Positions 8,656-22,108 of a DNA stretch of 64,000 nt are shown here, in pieces. The position numbers and the translations under genes were made by a program. The stretch is from contig NZ_AUCC01000007.1 in NCBI RefSeq assembly GCF_000429565.1, forward strand, positions 1 through 64,000. The letters are read 5' to 3'. The notes under the pieces were generated by a model. That model was not told the origin of the DNA. It saw nothing but the letters and a program-made list of their open reading frames with translations, and ran no database searches. How positions within the stretch are numbered: the stretch's first letter is position 1; every line of letters starts with the position of its first letter. The stretch is from Arsenophonus nasoniae DSM 15247. GTDB lineage: Bacteria > Pseudomonadota > Gammaproteobacteria > Enterobacterales > Enterobacteriaceae.

Positions 8656-9534
8656 TTAGCCTGATTCTGAAAGGTCGTCTTGTGCCTGACCTAACAAAGC
8701 CAGTTCCAACAGAGCATAGCGGTGCTCAACAAAGCTATGTGCATTGCTAGCTACCGTAAGCTTGAATAACGCTATAGCGCTATCCTTATCCCCCAGACTT
8801 AGGTAATGTTTACCTAAATAGAAGTTAGTTTCACTAAGATGCTCAGCGAGCGAAGTGTTATCTGTTGAATTTTCTTTCAGACGAATCATCAATGTTTTTT
8901 CACTGATTTTGCCTAAATAGAATTCAACTGCATTCCAGCCCCATTGCCCTTTTTCCGCTTGGTTATAACGAGATAACAAATTGGCTAGTGCCATTTTGGG
9001 TTCTATCTCTTTCTCCACTAAATATAGCCATAAGCTGCGGAAAGGATCATTTGGATCTTGTCGATAATACGCCAGCAGATCACCCTGCGCCAATCGATAT
9101 CTCCCACCATAATACAGTGCAATACCCCGATTCATGCGCGCGAAATTGTAAGTTGGATCAAGCTCTAAAACAGAATCAAACGCTTCATAGGCAGCATCAA
9201 AGTTGCCTGCCTGTGTAAAATATATCCCAAGGAAATTAAAAACTTCCGGAATATCAGGACGTATAGCTAGCGCCATAGTAAAATCATTGCGCGCTAACGC
9301 CCTCAATCCGAGACTATCATACAATACACCGCGTTCATATAAAAGCTGTGCATATTCATCATCGGACAATGACAGGCTCGCAAGGATCTGTTCCATACGA
9401 GCCAATATTACTTCTTGTTGTAATGTGGGTTGCAATGGGATAGCAAAGACTTCATTTTTACGCCAGTTTCCACTGCTGCAACCGACAACAAAAACAATAG
9501 CAGCAGTATAAAGCCAGCGCAGAAAAGAATTCAT
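8656..9534 (-). CDS. nlpI: NlpI, TPR outer-membrane lipoprotein
   Basis: Outer-membrane lipoprotein that acts as adaptor for the protease Prc and scaffolds peptidoglycan hydrolases such as MepS. The start chosen is ATG 9534 ([21 protein letters not shown]) because it has a strong GGAGAAGGAA site and places the lipobox VVGC at residue 19. The product is 292 residues (E. coli 294). Tetratricopeptide repeats are visible at about residues 55-165 ([59 protein letters not shown]). It lies downstream of pnp, the conserved enterobacterial order. Confidence 0.95.
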   Translation of the reverse strand: MNSFLRWLYTAAIVFVVGCSSGNWRKNEVFAIPLQPTLQQEVILARMEQILASLSLSDDEYAQLLYERGVLYDSLGLRALARNDFTMALAIRPDIPEVFNFLGIYFTQAGNFDAAYEAFDSVLELDPTYNFARMNRGIALYYGGRYRLAQGDLLAYYRQDPNDPFRSLWLYLVEKEIEPKMALANLLSRYNQAEKGQWGWNAVEFYLGKISEKTLMIRLKENSTDNTSLAEHLSETNFYLGKHYLSLGDKDSAIALFKLTVASNAHSFVEHRYALLELALLGQAQDDLSESG

Positions 9535-9656
9535 TTCCTTCTCCCAAAGACAGAAACTAATCAATATATCCCGTCAATCCCCACAACTACCGGAGACTCA
9601 GCTTTTAAAAAACTGAGTAGGTGCTCTTTTTACAGGACATCGAGCCTTACGTCAAA

Positions 9657-11783
9657 TTATTCTGCAGAAATCTGTGTTTCCGTTTCAGCCGGTTTTTCAG
9701 CAGACACCGCCTCTTTAATACTAAGGCGAATACGACCCTGCCGATCAATTTCCAATACTTTAACCGGCACTTCCTGACCTAACTGTAAGTAATCAGTAAC
9801 TTTTTCAACACGTTTTTCTGCTATCTGAGAGATATGCACTAACCCTTCTTTGCCACCACCAATGGCAACAAAAGCACCAAAATCAACAATACGTGTGACT
9901 TTACCCTGATAGACACGACCAACTTCCACTTCTGCGGTAATATCTTCAATACGACGAATAGCCGCTTCTGCTTTAGAACTATCGGTTGCAGCAATTTTTA
10001 CGGTACCATCATCATCAATTTCAATGGTAGTACCGGTCTCTTCAGTTAATGCTCTAATGACAGAACCACCTTTTCCTATCACATCTTTGATCTTGTCAGG
10101 ATTAATGTGGATAGTATGAATTCGTGGTGCAAACTCAGAAATCTCTTCACGGGGGCGATTAATCGCTTCTTCCATAATAGTTAAAATGTGTAAACGAGCC
10201 CCTTTTGCCTGATTTAATGCAACTTGCATAATTTCACGCGTTATGCCCTCAATTTTAATATCCATTTGCAGAGCACTAATACCTTCACGACTACCTGCAA
10301 CTTTAAAATCCATATCGCCTAAATGATCTTCATCACCCAAGATATCGGAAAGCACAACATAATCATCGTTTTCTTTCACTAACCCCATTGCAATACCAGC
10401 CACCGCTGCCTTAATTGGAACACCAGCATCCATTAATGCTAGTGATGCCCCGCAAACGGAAGCCATTGAAGAAGAGCCATTAGATTCGGTAATTTCAGAT
10501 ACTACACGTACAGTATAAGGAAACTCTGATTGGTTCGGCATAACCGCCAATACTCCACGCTTAGCCAAACGTCCATGACCAATTTCACGACGTTTTGGCG
10601 AACCGACCATGCCTGTTTCACCCACTGAATAAGGAGGAAAATTATAATGGAATAGGAAACGATCGGTATACTCACCCATAAGCTCATCAATAACTTGTGC
10701 ATCACGTTCAGTACCGAGGGTGGCCGTGACCAACGCCTGAGTTTCTCCGCGCGTAAATAACGCTGAACCATGGGTACGAGGTAATACGCCAGTACGTACA
10801 TCAAGGGCACGTACCATGTCTTTTTCTCGACCATCAATCCGCGGTTCACCTTTTAACACTCGCGTACGGACAACTTTTTTCTCTAAACCGGAAAGAATGT
10901 CGTTTATTTCCGCAACATCTAAAGATTCATTTTCTGCCAAAAGTGTATTAGTGACATCTTCTTTAATTGCATCAACATTAGTATAACGTTCTTGTTTTTC
11001 AGTAATACGGTAAGCATCACCCAAACGCTGTTCAGCTAATTCAGCGATACGACTATGTAATTCTTCATTAATCGCTTCTGGCTGCCAATCCCATTTTTCT
11101 TTATTCGTTTCCGCTGCCAAGGCATTAATATTCTCAATCACGATTTGTTGCTGTTCGTGACCAAAAACAACCGCACCAAGCATCTGCTCTTCCGTCAATA
11201 GATCAGCCTCAGACTCTACCATTAGTACCGCACTTGACGTGCCTGCGACAACTAAATCTAAGCGGCTGCTTTTCAATTCATCAACGGTGGGATTTAAAAC
11301 ATACTGGTCATCAATATAACCAACACGCGCTGCACCAATTGGACCATTAAAGGGAATACCTGATATAGATAATGCAGCAGATGCTCCAATCATAGCAACA
11401 ATATCTGGATTCACTTGTGGATTAATGGAGACAACCGTAGCAATAATTTGTATTTCATTGAAAAATCCCTCTGGAAACAAGGGACGGAGTGGACGATCAA
11501 TTAGCCGAGCAATCAGTGTTTCACCTTCACCAGGACGACCTTCGCGACGAAAAAAGCTACCGGGAATTCGACCGGCAGCATAAGATCGTTCTTGATAGTT
11601 AACGGTTAGTGGAAAGAAATCCTGCCCTTCTTTCACTTTTTTCTGCCCAACAACAGTGACAAATACGGCGGTATCATCCATATTAACCATAACCGCAGCA
11701 GTCGCTTGACGCGCCATCATACCCGTTTCGATAGTGACGGTATGTTGGCCATATTGAAATTTACGAACAATAGGATTAAGCAA
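9657..11783 (-). CDS. pnp: Polynucleotide phosphorylase
   Basis: 3'-to-5' phosphorolytic exoribonuclease and part of the RNA degradosome with RNase E. At 708 residues it matches E. coli (711) throughout. Two RNase PH domains flank a helical domain; the second core carries the active-site block [20 protein letters not shown] near residue 430. A KH domain ([17 protein letters not shown], about 560) and an S1 domain ([19 protein letters not shown], about 625) close the protein. The start codon is TTG, as in E. coli. It follows rpsO; transcription can come from rpsO read-through or a promoter in the roughly 290-base leader. Confidence 0.97.
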   Translation of the reverse strand: MLNPIVRKFQYGQHTVTIETGMMARQATAAVMVNMDDTAVFVTVVGQKKVKEGQDFFPLTVNYQERSYAAGRIPGSFFRREGRPGEGETLIARLIDRPLRPLFPEGFFNEIQIIATVVSINPQVNPDIVAMIGASAALSISGIPFNGPIGAARVGYIDDQYVLNPTVDELKSSRLDLVVAGTSSAVLMVESEADLLTEEQMLGAVVFGHEQQQIVIENINALAAETNKEKWDWQPEAINEELHSRIAELAEQRLGDAYRITEKQERYTNVDAIKEDVTNTLLAENESLDVAEINDILSGLEKKVVRTRVLKGEPRIDGREKDMVRALDVRTGVLPRTHGSALFTRGETQALVTATLGTERDAQVIDELMGEYTDRFLFHYNFPPYSVGETGMVGSPKRREIGHGRLAKRGVLAVMPNQSEFPYTVRVVSEITESNGSSSMASVCGASLALMDAGVPIKAAVAGIAMGLVKENDDYVVLSDILGDEDHLGDMDFKVAGSREGISALQMDIKIEGITREIMQVALNQAKGARLHILTIMEEAINRPREEISEFAPRIHTIHINPDKIKDVIGKGGSVIRALTEETGTTIEIDDDGTVKIAATDSSKAEAAIRRIEDITAEVEVGRVYQGKVTRIVDFGAFVAIGGGKEGLVHISQIAEKRVEKVTDYLQLGQEVPVKVLEIDRQGRIRLSIKEAVSAEKPAETETQISAE

Positions 11784-11929
11784 AATAATACCCTTTTAAT
11801 AGCTGATTATTTATATAACAACATCAATATTTCCCTTCTTGCTACATCCTCACGACTAATGACAATACTGAATATTTTATTTATCTTGTGAATATCAGCA
11901 TTCTCATTAGCCGCGCGAACCGGCTGTAG

Positions 11930-11952
11930 CTAAAGAAGCTCACTTTCTTTAG
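11930..11952 (-). promoter_or_regulatory. Hairpin in the pnp leader
   Basis: An 8-base stem (CTAAAGAA/TTCTTTAG) with a 7-base loop lies in the 290-base region between rpsO and pnp, with a second GC-rich hairpin-capable stretch next to it (11908-11926). In E. coli the pnp leader folds into a duplex cut by RNase III and then targeted by PNPase for autoregulation. Position suggests the same role here; the long E. coli-type duplex itself is not obvious. Confidence 0.35.
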
Positions 11953-12032
11953 AAATAAATTGGCAAAAATCTATTTCCTAAAATTATTTTGTAAGTGTAA
12001 ACCAATTCTAAAAATTTTTTACGCTTTCTAGC

Positions 12033-12059
12033 AGAAAAGGGGCCTCAGGCCCCTTTTCT
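12033..12059. terminator. Terminator/attenuator between rpsO and pnp
   Basis: A perfect 12-base inverted repeat (arms AGAAAAGGGGCC and GGCCCCTTTTCT, loop of 3) starts 15 bases after the rpsO stop. Partial termination here separates rpsO from pnp in E. coli. Confidence 0.85.
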
Positions 12060-12074
12060 TTTGAAACCAACTAA

Positions 12075-12344
12075 TCAGCGACGTAATCCTAAGCGCTCAA
12101 TAAGTCCGGTATAACGAGCAACATCTGTACGCTTCAGATAATTCAATTGTTTACGGCGCTGAGCAACCATTCGCAACAAGCCGCGGCGGCTATGGTGATC
12201 TTTCTTATGCTCTGCAAAGTGATCTTGTAAATGATTGATTTGCGCAGTCAATAGAGCAACTTGAACTTCACTAGAACCCGTATCATTTTTATCACGACCA
12301 TAGTCTGCAATAATTTGCGCTTTTGCTTCAGTACTTAGAGACAT
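12075..12344 (-). CDS. rpsO: 30S ribosomal protein S15
   Basis: S15 binds 16S rRNA early in assembly of the 30S platform. The 89-residue product has the E. coli length and the typical four-helix sequence ([32 protein letters not shown]). It sits between truB and pnp in the standard order. A roughly 120-base leader separates it from truB; in E. coli S15 represses its own translation through a pseudoknot in this leader, which I did not try to fold here. Confidence 0.97.
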   Translation of the reverse strand: MSLSTEAKAQIIADYGRDKNDTGSSEVQVALLTAQINHLQDHFAEHKKDHHSRRGLLRMVAQRRKQLNYLKRTDVARYTGLIERLGLRR

Positions 12345-12467
12345 AAAATAACTCCAAATTTTCCATTAAACATAAGGAAAGCCGATCTCTAATTCAGCCT
12401 TCCCGAACAAATGCTCACCTATTTTACGCTTCAATCAATCATAACGCAAGATAACATCTAAATCCTA

Positions 12468-13409
12468 TCAGACACTTTCCATGACTAAACGACGAGGGGC
12501 TATCCTATTTTGTTCATCTATCTCAGCAATACCAATAAATTTATGAATATCACCTTCTGTTACGCGAACTTTATTACCTTCTGAAAAACAATGATTAGCA
12601 ACAACTGCTTGCCCTTGTTTAAAATAGGTTGCAACAATCGATGAAATATTGACTACCGGAAAATGACTAACCGCTGTATCCATAGGTAATAATAAAGGAT
12701 CTAATTGTTCCTCCAGGGAAGTTGTCCCTAATTCAACTTGCTGCTTAAGCGTATATAGTTGCTCTAACGTTACCATACGTTCACTGGGATAAGTAGCTAC
12801 CTGTAAGCGCCTTAGATAAATCACATGAGCACCACAACCCAACAATTCACCTAAATCATCAATAATAGTCCGTATATAAGTCCCTTTTGAACAATGAATC
12901 ATTAATTCCAGTTCATTCTCTTGCCAACGCTCAAATTGTAAATCATAAACAGTAATCGGGCGGCCTTCACGTTCAATAGTAATACCTTGACGGGCATATT
13001 CGTAAAGTGGTTTACCCTGATATTTAAGCGCAGAATACATAGACGGTACTTGGATTAAATTACCACGAAATTTATCTAATGCCTTATCCAGTTGCCGCTG
13101 GGTTATTTCGATCGGACGTTGACAAATTATTTTGCCATGCGCATCTGAAGTATCAGTGCGCTGTCCTAAACGAGCAACAACACGATAGCGTTTATCCGAA
13201 TCAAGTAAAAATTGAGAAAACTTTGTTGCCTCACCCAGACAAATCGGTAACATGCCGGTTGCCAAAGGATCAAGTGCGCCGGTATGACCTGCTTTTTTAG
13301 CATTAAATAAACGACGTACTTTTTGCAAAGCATCATTAGATGAAACTTCTGCGGGTTTATCTAATAACAACACCCCGTGAACTTCACGACCAGGACGACG
13401 CCTCATCAC
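12468..13409 (-). CDS. truB: tRNA pseudouridine-55 synthase TruB
   Basis: Makes pseudouridine 55 in the T-loop of elongator tRNAs. The 313-residue protein (E. coli 314) carries the catalytic motif [14 protein letters not shown] with Asp near residue 47, [17 protein letters not shown], and the [15 protein letters not shown] motif. A C-terminal PUA-like domain ends RRLVMESV. It overlaps the rbfA stop: the frame can start at GTG 13409 or ATG 13406, and the ATG seems more likely given the GAGAGG site. Translational coupling with rbfA is expected. Confidence 0.96.
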   Translation of the reverse strand: MMRRRPGREVHGVLLLDKPAEVSSNDALQKVRRLFNAKKAGHTGALDPLATGMLPICLGEATKFSQFLLDSDKRYRVVARLGQRTDTSDAHGKIICQRPIEITQRQLDKALDKFRGNLIQVPSMYSALKYQGKPLYEYARQGITIEREGRPITVYDLQFERWQENELELMIHCSKGTYIRTIIDDLGELLGCGAHVIYLRRLQVATYPSERMVTLEQLYTLKQQVELGTTSLEEQLDPLLLPMDTAVSHFPVVNISSIVATYFKQGQAVVANHCFSEGNKVRVTEGDIHKFIGIAEIDEQNRIAPRRLVMESV

Positions 13410-13819
13410 TTCCTCTCTTTATCTTTGGCAGTATGACGGCGCTTTTCATCATCACGGATCACGTTGCTAACTAAATTAGACATACGCATACCTTCAACCA
13501 AAGAGTTATCATAAAAAAAAGTTAATTCAGGAACGATACGTAAACGCATTGCTTTACCCAGCAAAGAACGAATATGTTTCGCCATATCGCCATTCAATAC
13601 TTTGATACCATTTTTAACCATTTCTGTTTCATTTTCTTGATCTGTTATGTTTAAAAAAGTCACAAACACTTTGGCATAAGCCAGATCACGAGAAACTTCC
13701 ACTCCTGAAACAGTCGCCATTTTAACTCGTGGATCTTTAATTTCTCGATGCAGAATAATGGCGATCTCTTTTTGTATTTCCTGAGCAACACGCTGAGCAC
13801 GACCAAACTCTCTTGCCAT
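13406..13819 (-). CDS. rbfA: 30S ribosome-binding factor A
   Basis: Cold-adaptation factor that binds late 30S intermediates and helps mature the 5' end of 16S rRNA. The 137-residue product (E. coli 133) shows the KH-like core: [54 protein letters not shown]. It overlaps truB by 4 bases. Unlike E. coli, it is separated from infB by 270 bases that include a strong terminator, so it may have its own promoter. Confidence 0.96.
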   Translation of the reverse strand: MAREFGRAQRVAQEIQKEIAIILHREIKDPRVKMATVSGVEVSRDLAYAKVFVTFLNITDQENETEMVKNGIKVLNGDMAKHIRSLLGKAMRLRIVPELTFFYDNSLVEGMRMSNLVSNVIRDDEKRRHTAKDKERK

Positions 13820-14036
13820 TATGATATCTCCTCACAGGGGTAAATCTAAAAATATAATAACCATTCATTATTATGATATATATTAGAAAAATAAAATTTA
13901 ATAGTTATATCATTTTGATTTTTATATAAAATAAATAATAACTGTTAAATATTATTTCTCATCATAGAATTAATACCACCGTCACAATCGATAACCAATA
14001 TGTAAGATTTAAAAGGTTATCTATAATTCTTTAGTT

Positions 14037-14066
14037 AAAAGGCCATAACTGATGTTATGGCCTTTT
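14037..14066. terminator. Terminator after infB
   Basis: A perfect 9-base stem (GGCCATAAC/GTTATGGCC), loop of 4, flanked by AAAA and TTTT, starts 24 bases past the infB stop. It looks like a complete intrinsic terminator on the minus strand and separates infB from rbfA-truB. Confidence 0.8.
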
Positions 14067-14089
14067 AATAAGCAACAGTAAAAGAGGTA

Positions 14090-16780
14090 TTAATTATCAA
14101 TAGAACGTTTCACTTCAATGACTTCAAATACTTCTATCATATCACCAACACGGACATCATTGTAATTCTTCACACCTATACCACATTCCATACCATTGCG
14201 TACTTCGTTAACATCATCTTTAAAGCGACGTAGTGATTCCAATTCACCTTCATAAATAACCACATTATCCCGTAATACACGGATAGGATTATTACGCTTG
14301 ATTATACCTTCAACAACCATACAACCAGCAATTGCACCAAATTTAGGTGATTTAAAAACATCACGCACTTCTGCTAATCCGATAATTTGCTGTTTATATT
14401 CAGGCGCCAACATACCACTCATCGCCTGTTTGATCTCATCGATAAGACTATAAATAACGGAGTAATAGCGCAGATCCAAATTTTCACTTTCGACAATACG
14501 TCTTGCCGCTGCATCGGCGCGAACATTAAAGCCAATAATAATTGCATTAGAAGCAGCAGCCAATGTGACATCCGTTTCTGTAATACCGCCAACACCTGAA
14601 CCAATAATTTTTACTTTCACTTCATCAGTTGACAGTTTTTGCAACGAATCAATAATGGCTTCACAGCTACCTTGTACATCGGTTTTTAATACAATATTTA
14701 ACTCAGAAATCTTACCATCTTCCATGTCAGCAAACATGTTCTCAAGTTTTGACTTCTGCTGGCGCGCCAATTTCACTTCCCGGAATTTACCTTGACGATA
14801 AAGTGCAACCTCACGCGCTTTCTTTTCATCACGGACAACCGTTGCTTCATCACCTGCTGAAGGTACATTTGATAACCCCAGAATTTCAACTGGAATTGAT
14901 GGCCCAGCAGACTGAATATCTTCGCCTAATTCATTACGCATTGCACGAATACGGCCATACTCAAAACCACATAGTACAATGTCACCTTTATTAAGAGTGC
15001 CTTCCTGAACTAAAATAGTCGCAACCGAACCACGACCTTTATCCAAATAGGACTCGATGACAACACCACTTGCCATACCAGTACGAACCGCTTTCAGTTC
15101 TAATACTTCAGCTTGCAATAAGATAGCTTCTAATAATTCATCAATACCTGTCCCTTTTTTGGCAGATACATTGATAAATTGGTTTTCACCACCCCACTCT
15201 TCAGCCACAATACCATATTGCGATAGTTCATTTTTAACGCGATCAGGATCAGCTTCGTGTTTATCAATTTTATTAACTGCAACGACAACGGGCACATTAG
15301 CAGCCTTGGCATGCTGAATAGCTTCTATCGTCTGAGGCATAACACCATCATCCGCCGCAACGACCAAAACAACAATATCGGTTGCTTTAGCACCACGAGC
15401 ACGCATTGAAGTAAATGCAGCATGTCCTGGTGTATCTAAGAAGGTAATCATGCCTTTATCTGTTTCAACATGATAAGCACCTATGTGCTGTGTGATCCCA
15501 CCGGCTTCACCTGATGCCACTTTAGTCGAACGAATATAGTCAAGTAATGAAGTTTTACCATGGTCAACATGTCCCATGATCGTGACAACTGGCGCTCGTG
15601 GTTCTGCGATTGCTTCACCGGTATCACGATCACTTAAAATCGCTTCTTCCAGCTCATTTTCACGACGCAAAATGACTTTATGCCCCATCTCTTCTGCCAC
15701 AAGTTGTGCTGTTTCTTGATCAACAACCTGATTAATGGTTACCATCGCGCCCATTTTCATCATAGTCTTAACAACTTGGGAGCCTTTGACTGCCATCTTA
15801 TTCGCTAATTCAGCAACCGAGATAGTTTCACCAATAACAACATCACGATTAATCACCGCAACCGGTTTTGTAAAACTTTGCTGTAAAGAACTGGTTTTTT
15901 TCTGTTTACCTTTGGTTTTATTCGTACGACCAACCGCTCGCTCTTCTTCGCGATCAGCTTTCTCAGAATGTTTATTATTTTTTTTCTGCCGAGTAGCCTT
16001 CCCGCCTCGATTTCGGGCGCGACGCCCTTCTTCTTGGGCATCATTTTCGTCTTCTGCTTCACGAGCATGACGAGAAGTCGTAGTATGATAATCTACATTA
16101 TCTTCCACTTCATCACTACTACTCCAACGATTGGAGTTTTCCTCTGCCATCCGGCGCGCTTCTTCAGCAACTCGTTTGGCTTCAGCTTCAACCTTACGTC
16201 GCATCTCTTCTTCAGCTTTACGCTTAAGCTCTGCTGCTTCAGCTTCGCGACGCTGTTTTTCAGTATAAGCAGCCGAATCTTGATTCGATTTAGCTGTTTT
16301 TTGATTATTTTTACTTTGTTTCACTTTCTCTTTTTCCGCTGCTTCGCGCTTGGCTTTTTCAGCTGTTTCACGTTTCGCTTTTTTCTCTTCGGCTTCACGT
16401 TTTGCTTTTTTTTCTGCTTCGCGCTTTGCTTGCTCTTCCGCTTCTTGCTTCACTTGCTCTTCAGCTTTTGCCTTTTCCAATGCATCGCGGTCAACATATG
16501 TGCGCTTTTTACGGACTTCAATATTGACTGATTTACTTTTTCCGCCTGTACTAGGAACACTTAGTGTGCTGCGAGTTTTTCGCTGGAGTGTTAATTTGCC
16601 AGTCTGGTTACCTATGGTCCCATCTTCACGATTTAAGTATGCAAGTAAAGTTTCTTTCTCATTTTGAGTAACAGCATCATTTTCAGTTTTCTTTATTCCG
16701 GCATCAGCAAACTGCTGTACCAGGCGTTCAACTGAAGTTTGAATCTCTGCTGCCAATGATTTTACAGTTTCATCTGCCAT
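14090..16780 (-). CDS. infB: Translation initiation factor IF-2
   Basis: GTPase that brings initiator tRNA to the 30S subunit and promotes subunit joining. The 896-residue protein (E. coli 890) has the IF2_N module (residues 1-50), a long charged linker of repeated KREAEEKAKR-type sequence (about 100-215), a second IF2_N module (about 320-370), and the G domain with G1 GHVDHGKT, G3 DTPGHAAF and G4 NKID. Domains II-IV end in [21 protein letters not shown]. Internal starts that give shorter isoforms are known in E. coli and may occur here. It lies 21 bases downstream of nusA. Confidence 0.98.
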   Translation of the reverse strand: MADETVKSLAAEIQTSVERLVQQFADAGIKKTENDAVTQNEKETLLAYLNREDGTIGNQTGKLTLQRKTRSTLSVPSTGGKSKSVNIEVRKKRTYVDRDALEKAKAEEQVKQEAEEQAKREAEKKAKREAEEKKAKRETAEKAKREAAEKEKVKQSKNNQKTAKSNQDSAAYTEKQRREAEAAELKRKAEEEMRRKVEAEAKRVAEEARRMAEENSNRWSSSDEVEDNVDYHTTTSRHAREAEDENDAQEEGRRARNRGGKATRQKKNNKHSEKADREEERAVGRTNKTKGKQKKTSSLQQSFTKPVAVINRDVVIGETISVAELANKMAVKGSQVVKTMMKMGAMVTINQVVDQETAQLVAEEMGHKVILRRENELEEAILSDRDTGEAIAEPRAPVVTIMGHVDHGKTSLLDYIRSTKVASGEAGGITQHIGAYHVETDKGMITFLDTPGHAAFTSMRARGAKATDIVVLVVAADDGVMPQTIEAIQHAKAANVPVVVAVNKIDKHEADPDRVKNELSQYGIVAEEWGGENQFINVSAKKGTGIDELLEAILLQAEVLELKAVRTGMASGVVIESYLDKGRGSVATILVQEGTLNKGDIVLCGFEYGRIRAMRNELGEDIQSAGPSIPVEILGLSNVPSAGDEATVVRDEKKAREVALYRQGKFREVKLARQQKSKLENMFADMEDGKISELNIVLKTDVQGSCEAIIDSLQKLSTDEVKVKIIGSGVGGITETDVTLAAASNAIIIGFNVRADAAARRIVESENLDLRYYSVIYSLIDEIKQAMSGMLAPEYKQQIIGLAEVRDVFKSPKFGAIAGCMVVEGIIKRNNPIRVLRDNVVIYEGELESLRRFKDDVNEVRNGMECGIGVKNYNDVRVGDMIEVFEVIEVKRSIDN

Positions 16781-16801
16781 TCTGTTCCTTCCTGCTACAA
16801 A

Positions 16802-18792
<1,991 letters not shown>

Positions 18793-18809
18793 ACCCCACC
18801 CCCAGACAT

Positions 18810-18829
18810 AAAAAAAGGGCTAAAAGCCC
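18810..18829 (-). terminator. Terminator directly upstream of rimP
   Basis: On the minus strand a 5-base stem GGGCT/AGCCC with a TTT loop is followed by seven T residues. It lies 18 bases before the rimP TTG, so it acts either as a second terminator for the tRNA transcript or as an attenuator of the rimP-nusA-infB operon. Confidence 0.65.
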
Positions 18830-18850
18830 AGTAATTCTGTTTTAAATAAC

Positions 18851-18871
18851 AAAAAACCCCGAAAACCGGGG
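18851..18871 (-). terminator. Terminator after the tRNA genes
   Basis: On the minus strand the stem CCCCG/CGGGG with a 5-base loop is followed by TTTTTT. It lies about 110 bases past the end of the initiator tRNA gene. Confidence 0.7.
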
Positions 18872-18982
18872 CTTTATGCAACTGGACCCTATACACTGCC
18901 AGTAGGTTTAACCCCTGACTCAGCACTCTTCCAAACGAAAATAATCCAATAAAACGCCTGAGATAGATCGCATGCTAAGACG

Positions 18983-19059
<77 letters not shown>

Positions 19060-19119
19060 TTCGAAAAACTTTGCAAATTTTACGCTGATAATATGCGAAA
19101 CGCAAGTTATCTTTTAAAA

Positions 19120-19209
19120 TGGTGCCGAGGACGGGACTTGAACCCGTACGCCCGTTTTGTAGGCACTACCACCTCAAGGTAGCGTGTATACCAATTTCAC
19201 CACCTCGGC
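19120..19209 (-). tRNA. leuU: tRNA-Leu (anticodon GAG)
   Basis: A 90-base class II tRNA with encoded CCA. The acceptor stem is GCCGAGG/CCTCGGC, the anticodon loop TTGAGGT gives anticodon GAG, and a long variable arm (TGCCTACAAAACGGGCGT) marks a leucine tRNA. It is placed between secG and the initiator tRNA as leuU is in E. coli. Confidence 0.96.
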
Positions 19210-19265
19210 ACACCAGTAAGACAATTTTTTCACAAAACCGCCTCACTAAACGAACTGTTGTTTAA

Positions 19266-19604
19266 TTAATGAGGGATATCACTTGTTGGTACTGCAGGGG
19301 CTGTAGGCACTCCAGCTGGTTTTTCAACTTTAACCGGTTCACCAATGTTTTCCCATTTGCTCCCAGTCACACTTTTATTGGAGGTCAAATTCCCTAAAAT
19401 TAAACTGATAATAAAGAACAATGTTGCAAAGATAGCCGTCATCCGCGTCATAAAATTACCTGATCCTGATGAACCAAATAATGTTGCAGAAGCGCCTGCA
19501 CCGAATGAAGCCCCCATATCAGCACCTTTCCCTTGTTGCAACATGACCATACCAATCAGCGCAATTGAGACTAATAAAAAGATAACCAAAAGGGTTATGT
19601 ACAT
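19266..19604 (-). CDS. secG: Preprotein translocase subunit SecG
   Basis: Small subunit of the SecYEG translocon in the inner membrane. The 112-residue protein (E. coli 110) has two membrane helices (about residues 2-22 and 53-73) around a GKGADMGASFGAGASATLFG loop that is the SecG signature. The tail is Pro- and Val-rich. It lies between glmM and leuU in the conserved order. Confidence 0.95.
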   Translation of the reverse strand: MYITLLVIFLLVSIALIGMVMLQQGKGADMGASFGAGASATLFGSSGSGNFMTRMTAIFATLFFIISLILGNLTSNKSVTGSKWENIGEPVKVEKPAGVPTAPAVPTSDIPH

Positions 19605-19845
19605 AGCTAACTACCTATTTGACAATAAAGTTTGGAAAAACCTATCTACTGCAGTTTGCTCCTTACGTCGTTACTTTAAGGAGCGGTTTTGAATACTAAC
19701 TAAAGCTTAGCTGACAAGCAAGATTATTTTTATCTCATTGTCCTGTTTGTAGAAAAAAACAACAAAAATCGTTACCTGAAGACAACTGGTGAAAAATAAC
19801 ACAATACTTATACAACCATATGATTTTTTCTAAAAATATTATGAT

Positions 19846-21183
19846 CTATTTTGCTTGCTTGACCACTTCAGCAATTCGATTAGCCATTGCAGTCACCTGT
19901 TTTTCATTCTCCCCTTCCACCATAATACGAATTAAAGGCTCGGTACCTGATTTACGCAATAGAACCCGCCCTCTACCTGCTAGGTCATTTTCCACTTGAT
20001 TTACCACATTTAAAACATCTTCTGTAACCAATGGATTATGGGTACCGGAAAAACGCACATTTACCAATACCTGAGGCATCAATTTTACCTCTCGGCAAAG
20101 ATCATAAAGGCTCGTCTTATTACGTATCATCGCACTTAGAACTTGTAAACCAGCGATGATACCATCACCTGTAGTTGTTTTATCTAACAAAATAATGTGG
20201 CCTGAATTTTCAGCACCAAGTCGCCATCCTTGTTCTTGTAATTTTTCCAGAACATAGCGATCGCCGACTTTTGCCCGGATAAAAGGTATATCCAACTGTT
20301 GCAAGGCTAATTCTAATCCCATATTACTCATTAAAGTGCCAACAACACCACCATGCAATTGACCTTGTCGAAGTGCATCCCGAGCAATAATATAAATAAT
20401 TTGATCGCCATCTATCCTATTGCCCCGATGATCAACCATTATTAGCCGATCACCATCACCATCAAACGCAAGGCCAATATCTGCTTTTTCTGCTACAACA
20501 TGTTTTTGCAGCAGCGCAACGTCAGTCGCCCCACAGTCCTGATTAATATTCAAACCGTTTGGTTCACAGCCAATTGTGACGACTTCAGCACCAAGCTCAG
20601 TTAAAACATTCGGTGCTATGTGATATGTTGCACCATTAGCACAATCTAAAACTATTTTTAATCCACTTAGACTTTGGTCACTGGGGAACGTCCCTTTGCA
20701 ATACTCTATATAACGCCCGGCTGCATCAACAATACGACTCGCTCGTCCTAATTCGGCAGATTCTACACAAGTAAGCGGTTTCTCCATCTCAGCTTCTATT
20801 GCTTCTTCTACGTCATCAGGTAACTTAGTTCCATCAATCGAAAAGAATTTAATACCATTATCATAATAGGGGTTATGAGAAGCAGAAATGACTATACCCG
20901 CCTCAGCACGGTATGTGCGTGTTAAATAAGCAATTGCTGGCGTGGGCATAGGACCTGTAAATGCAGCAGATAATCCAGCTGCTGCAAGACCCGCTTCTAA
21001 AGATGACTCCAACATATAACCTGAAATGCGTGTATCTTTACCTATGATTATTTTACGAGAACCATGCCGCGCTAAAACTTTACCCGCTGCCCAACCCAAT
21101 TTCAAAACAAAATCAGGGGTAATTGGGTTTTCTCCTACTTTGCCACGAATACCATCGGTGCCAAAATATTTGCGCTTACTCAT
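19846..21183 (-). CDS. glmM: Phosphoglucosamine mutase GlmM
   Basis: Converts glucosamine-6-phosphate to glucosamine-1-phosphate for UDP-GlcNAc, peptidoglycan and LPS. The start is placed at ATG 21183 ([14 protein letters not shown]), the second of two close ATGs, because it matches E. coli; the product is then 445 residues. The phosphoserine loop is [15 protein letters not shown] (Ser near 102), the metal loop DGDGDR is near 240, and the phosphate-binding loop [12 protein letters not shown] is near 410. The ATG overlaps the folP stop (ATGAGTAA), so the two are coupled. Confidence 0.97.
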   Translation of the reverse strand: MSKRKYFGTDGIRGKVGENPITPDFVLKLGWAAGKVLARHGSRKIIIGKDTRISGYMLESSLEAGLAAAGLSAAFTGPMPTPAIAYLTRTYRAEAGIVISASHNPYYDNGIKFFSIDGTKLPDDVEEAIEAEMEKPLTCVESAELGRASRIVDAAGRYIEYCKGTFPSDQSLSGLKIVLDCANGATYHIAPNVLTELGAEVVTIGCEPNGLNINQDCGATDVALLQKHVVAEKADIGLAFDGDGDRLIMVDHRGNRIDGDQIIYIIARDALRQGQLHGGVVGTLMSNMGLELALQQLDIPFIRAKVGDRYVLEKLQEQGWRLGAENSGHIILLDKTTTGDGIIAGLQVLSAMIRNKTSLYDLCREVKLMPQVLVNVRFSGTHNPLVTEDVLNVVNQVENDLAGRGRVLLRKSGTEPLIRIMVEGENEKQVTAMANRIAEVVKQAK

Positions 21184-22024
21184 AATCATCTGTTTCCTTT
21201 ACTGAAAGGGTTGCTTGAACAATCTTCATAGCCTGTACAGTTTCTTTCACATCATGCGCACGAATAATCTGTGCTCCCTGCATAGCTGCGATAACAGCGC
21301 ATGCGATACCGCCAATAAGCCGTTCCTCTAGTGGTACATCTAATAATTCACCGATCATAGTTTTACGCGACATACCAACTAGTAGCGGCACTCCTAGAGC
21401 ATGAAATTCATTCAATTTTGCTAATAATTGATAATTATGCGCCAAATTTTTACCAAAACCGAAACCTGGATCAATAATCAAACGACTTTTCGCAATGCCC
21501 GCCGCTTCACAGCGGTCAATTTCATCGGATAAATACTGTTTTACTTCTGCAACCACATTTTTATAATCAGGTGTTTGTTGCATTGTCTTAGGTTGACCTA
21601 ACATATGCATAATACAGATAGGTAACCCTGTTTCAGCTGCGGCTTCTAATGCACCCGGCTCATGTAACGACCGAACATCATTAATAATATGCGCACCTGC
21701 TCTGGCTGCCTCTGCCATGACAACAGCTTTAGATGTATCAACAGAAACCCAAACATCAAAACGTTCAGTTACGGCTTCAATTATTGGGATAACCCGGTCA
21801 AGTTCTTGCTGTAAACTAACTTCACTAGCACCCGGACGGGTCGATTCACCACCAATATCGATAATTGTCGCGCCATGGTCAACCATACTAGCTGCATGCT
21901 TGAGCGCATAGTCGTAACGATTGTATATACCACCATCAGAAAAAGAGTCTGGAGTAACATTTAATATTCCCATGACAATAGGACGATTAAGATCAAGCTC
22001 TATTTTTCGGGCAGTAATTTTCAT
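21176..22024 (-). CDS. folP: Dihydropteroate synthase FolP
   Basis: Joins p-aminobenzoate to dihydropterin pyrophosphate in folate synthesis; the sulfonamide target. Start chosen at ATG 22024 ([10 protein letters not shown]), preceded by AAGGTG; an upstream ATG at 22039 is in frame but lies on the ribosome site. The product is 282 residues, the E. coli size. Signatures are [36 protein letters not shown] and the C-terminal RAHDVKET. It lies between ftsH and glmM and overlaps the latter. Confidence 0.96.
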   Translation of the reverse strand: MKITARKIELDLNRPIVMGILNVTPDSFSDGGIYNRYDYALKHAASMVDHGATIIDIGGESTRPGASEVSLQQELDRVIPIIEAVTERFDVWVSVDTSKAVVMAEAARAGAHIINDVRSLHEPGALEAAAETGLPICIMHMLGQPKTMQQTPDYKNVVAEVKQYLSDEIDRCEAAGIAKSRLIIDPGFGFGKNLAHNYQLLAKLNEFHALGVPLLVGMSRKTMIGELLDVPLEERLIGGIACAVIAAMQGAQIIRAHDVKETVQAMKIVQATLSVKETDDYE

Positions 22025-22046
22025 AATCACCTTACTCAACCAAACA

Positions 22047-22070
22047 AAACCCCAGGCTATCCTGGGGTTT
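22047..22070. terminator. Terminator between ftsH and folP
   Basis: A 10-base perfect stem (AAACCCCAGG/CCTGGGGTTT) with a 4-base loop lies about 40 bases past the ftsH stop and just before folP. Confidence 0.75.
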
Positions 22071-22108
22071 CAATTATTTATTCATTTCACATAGAGAAAC
22101 AATGTGCA

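Noticed and set aside
8575-8664. 29-codon plus-strand frame between deaD and nlpI
   Set aside because: No recognisable family, no ribosome site, and antisense to the yrbN/deaD leader.
9596-9620. Hairpin between pnp and nlpI
   Set aside because: Only a 6-base stem with a long loop and no clean T-run; too weak to call a terminator.
16350-16480. Tandem repeats in the infB linker
   Set aside because: The repeated K/R/E/A codons are a normal feature of enterobacterial IF-2, not a separate repeat element.
15968-16531. 187-codon plus-strand frame inside infB
   Set aside because: It is the antisense of the repetitive charged linker of IF-2 and is all Phe, Ser and Cys; a typical shadow frame.
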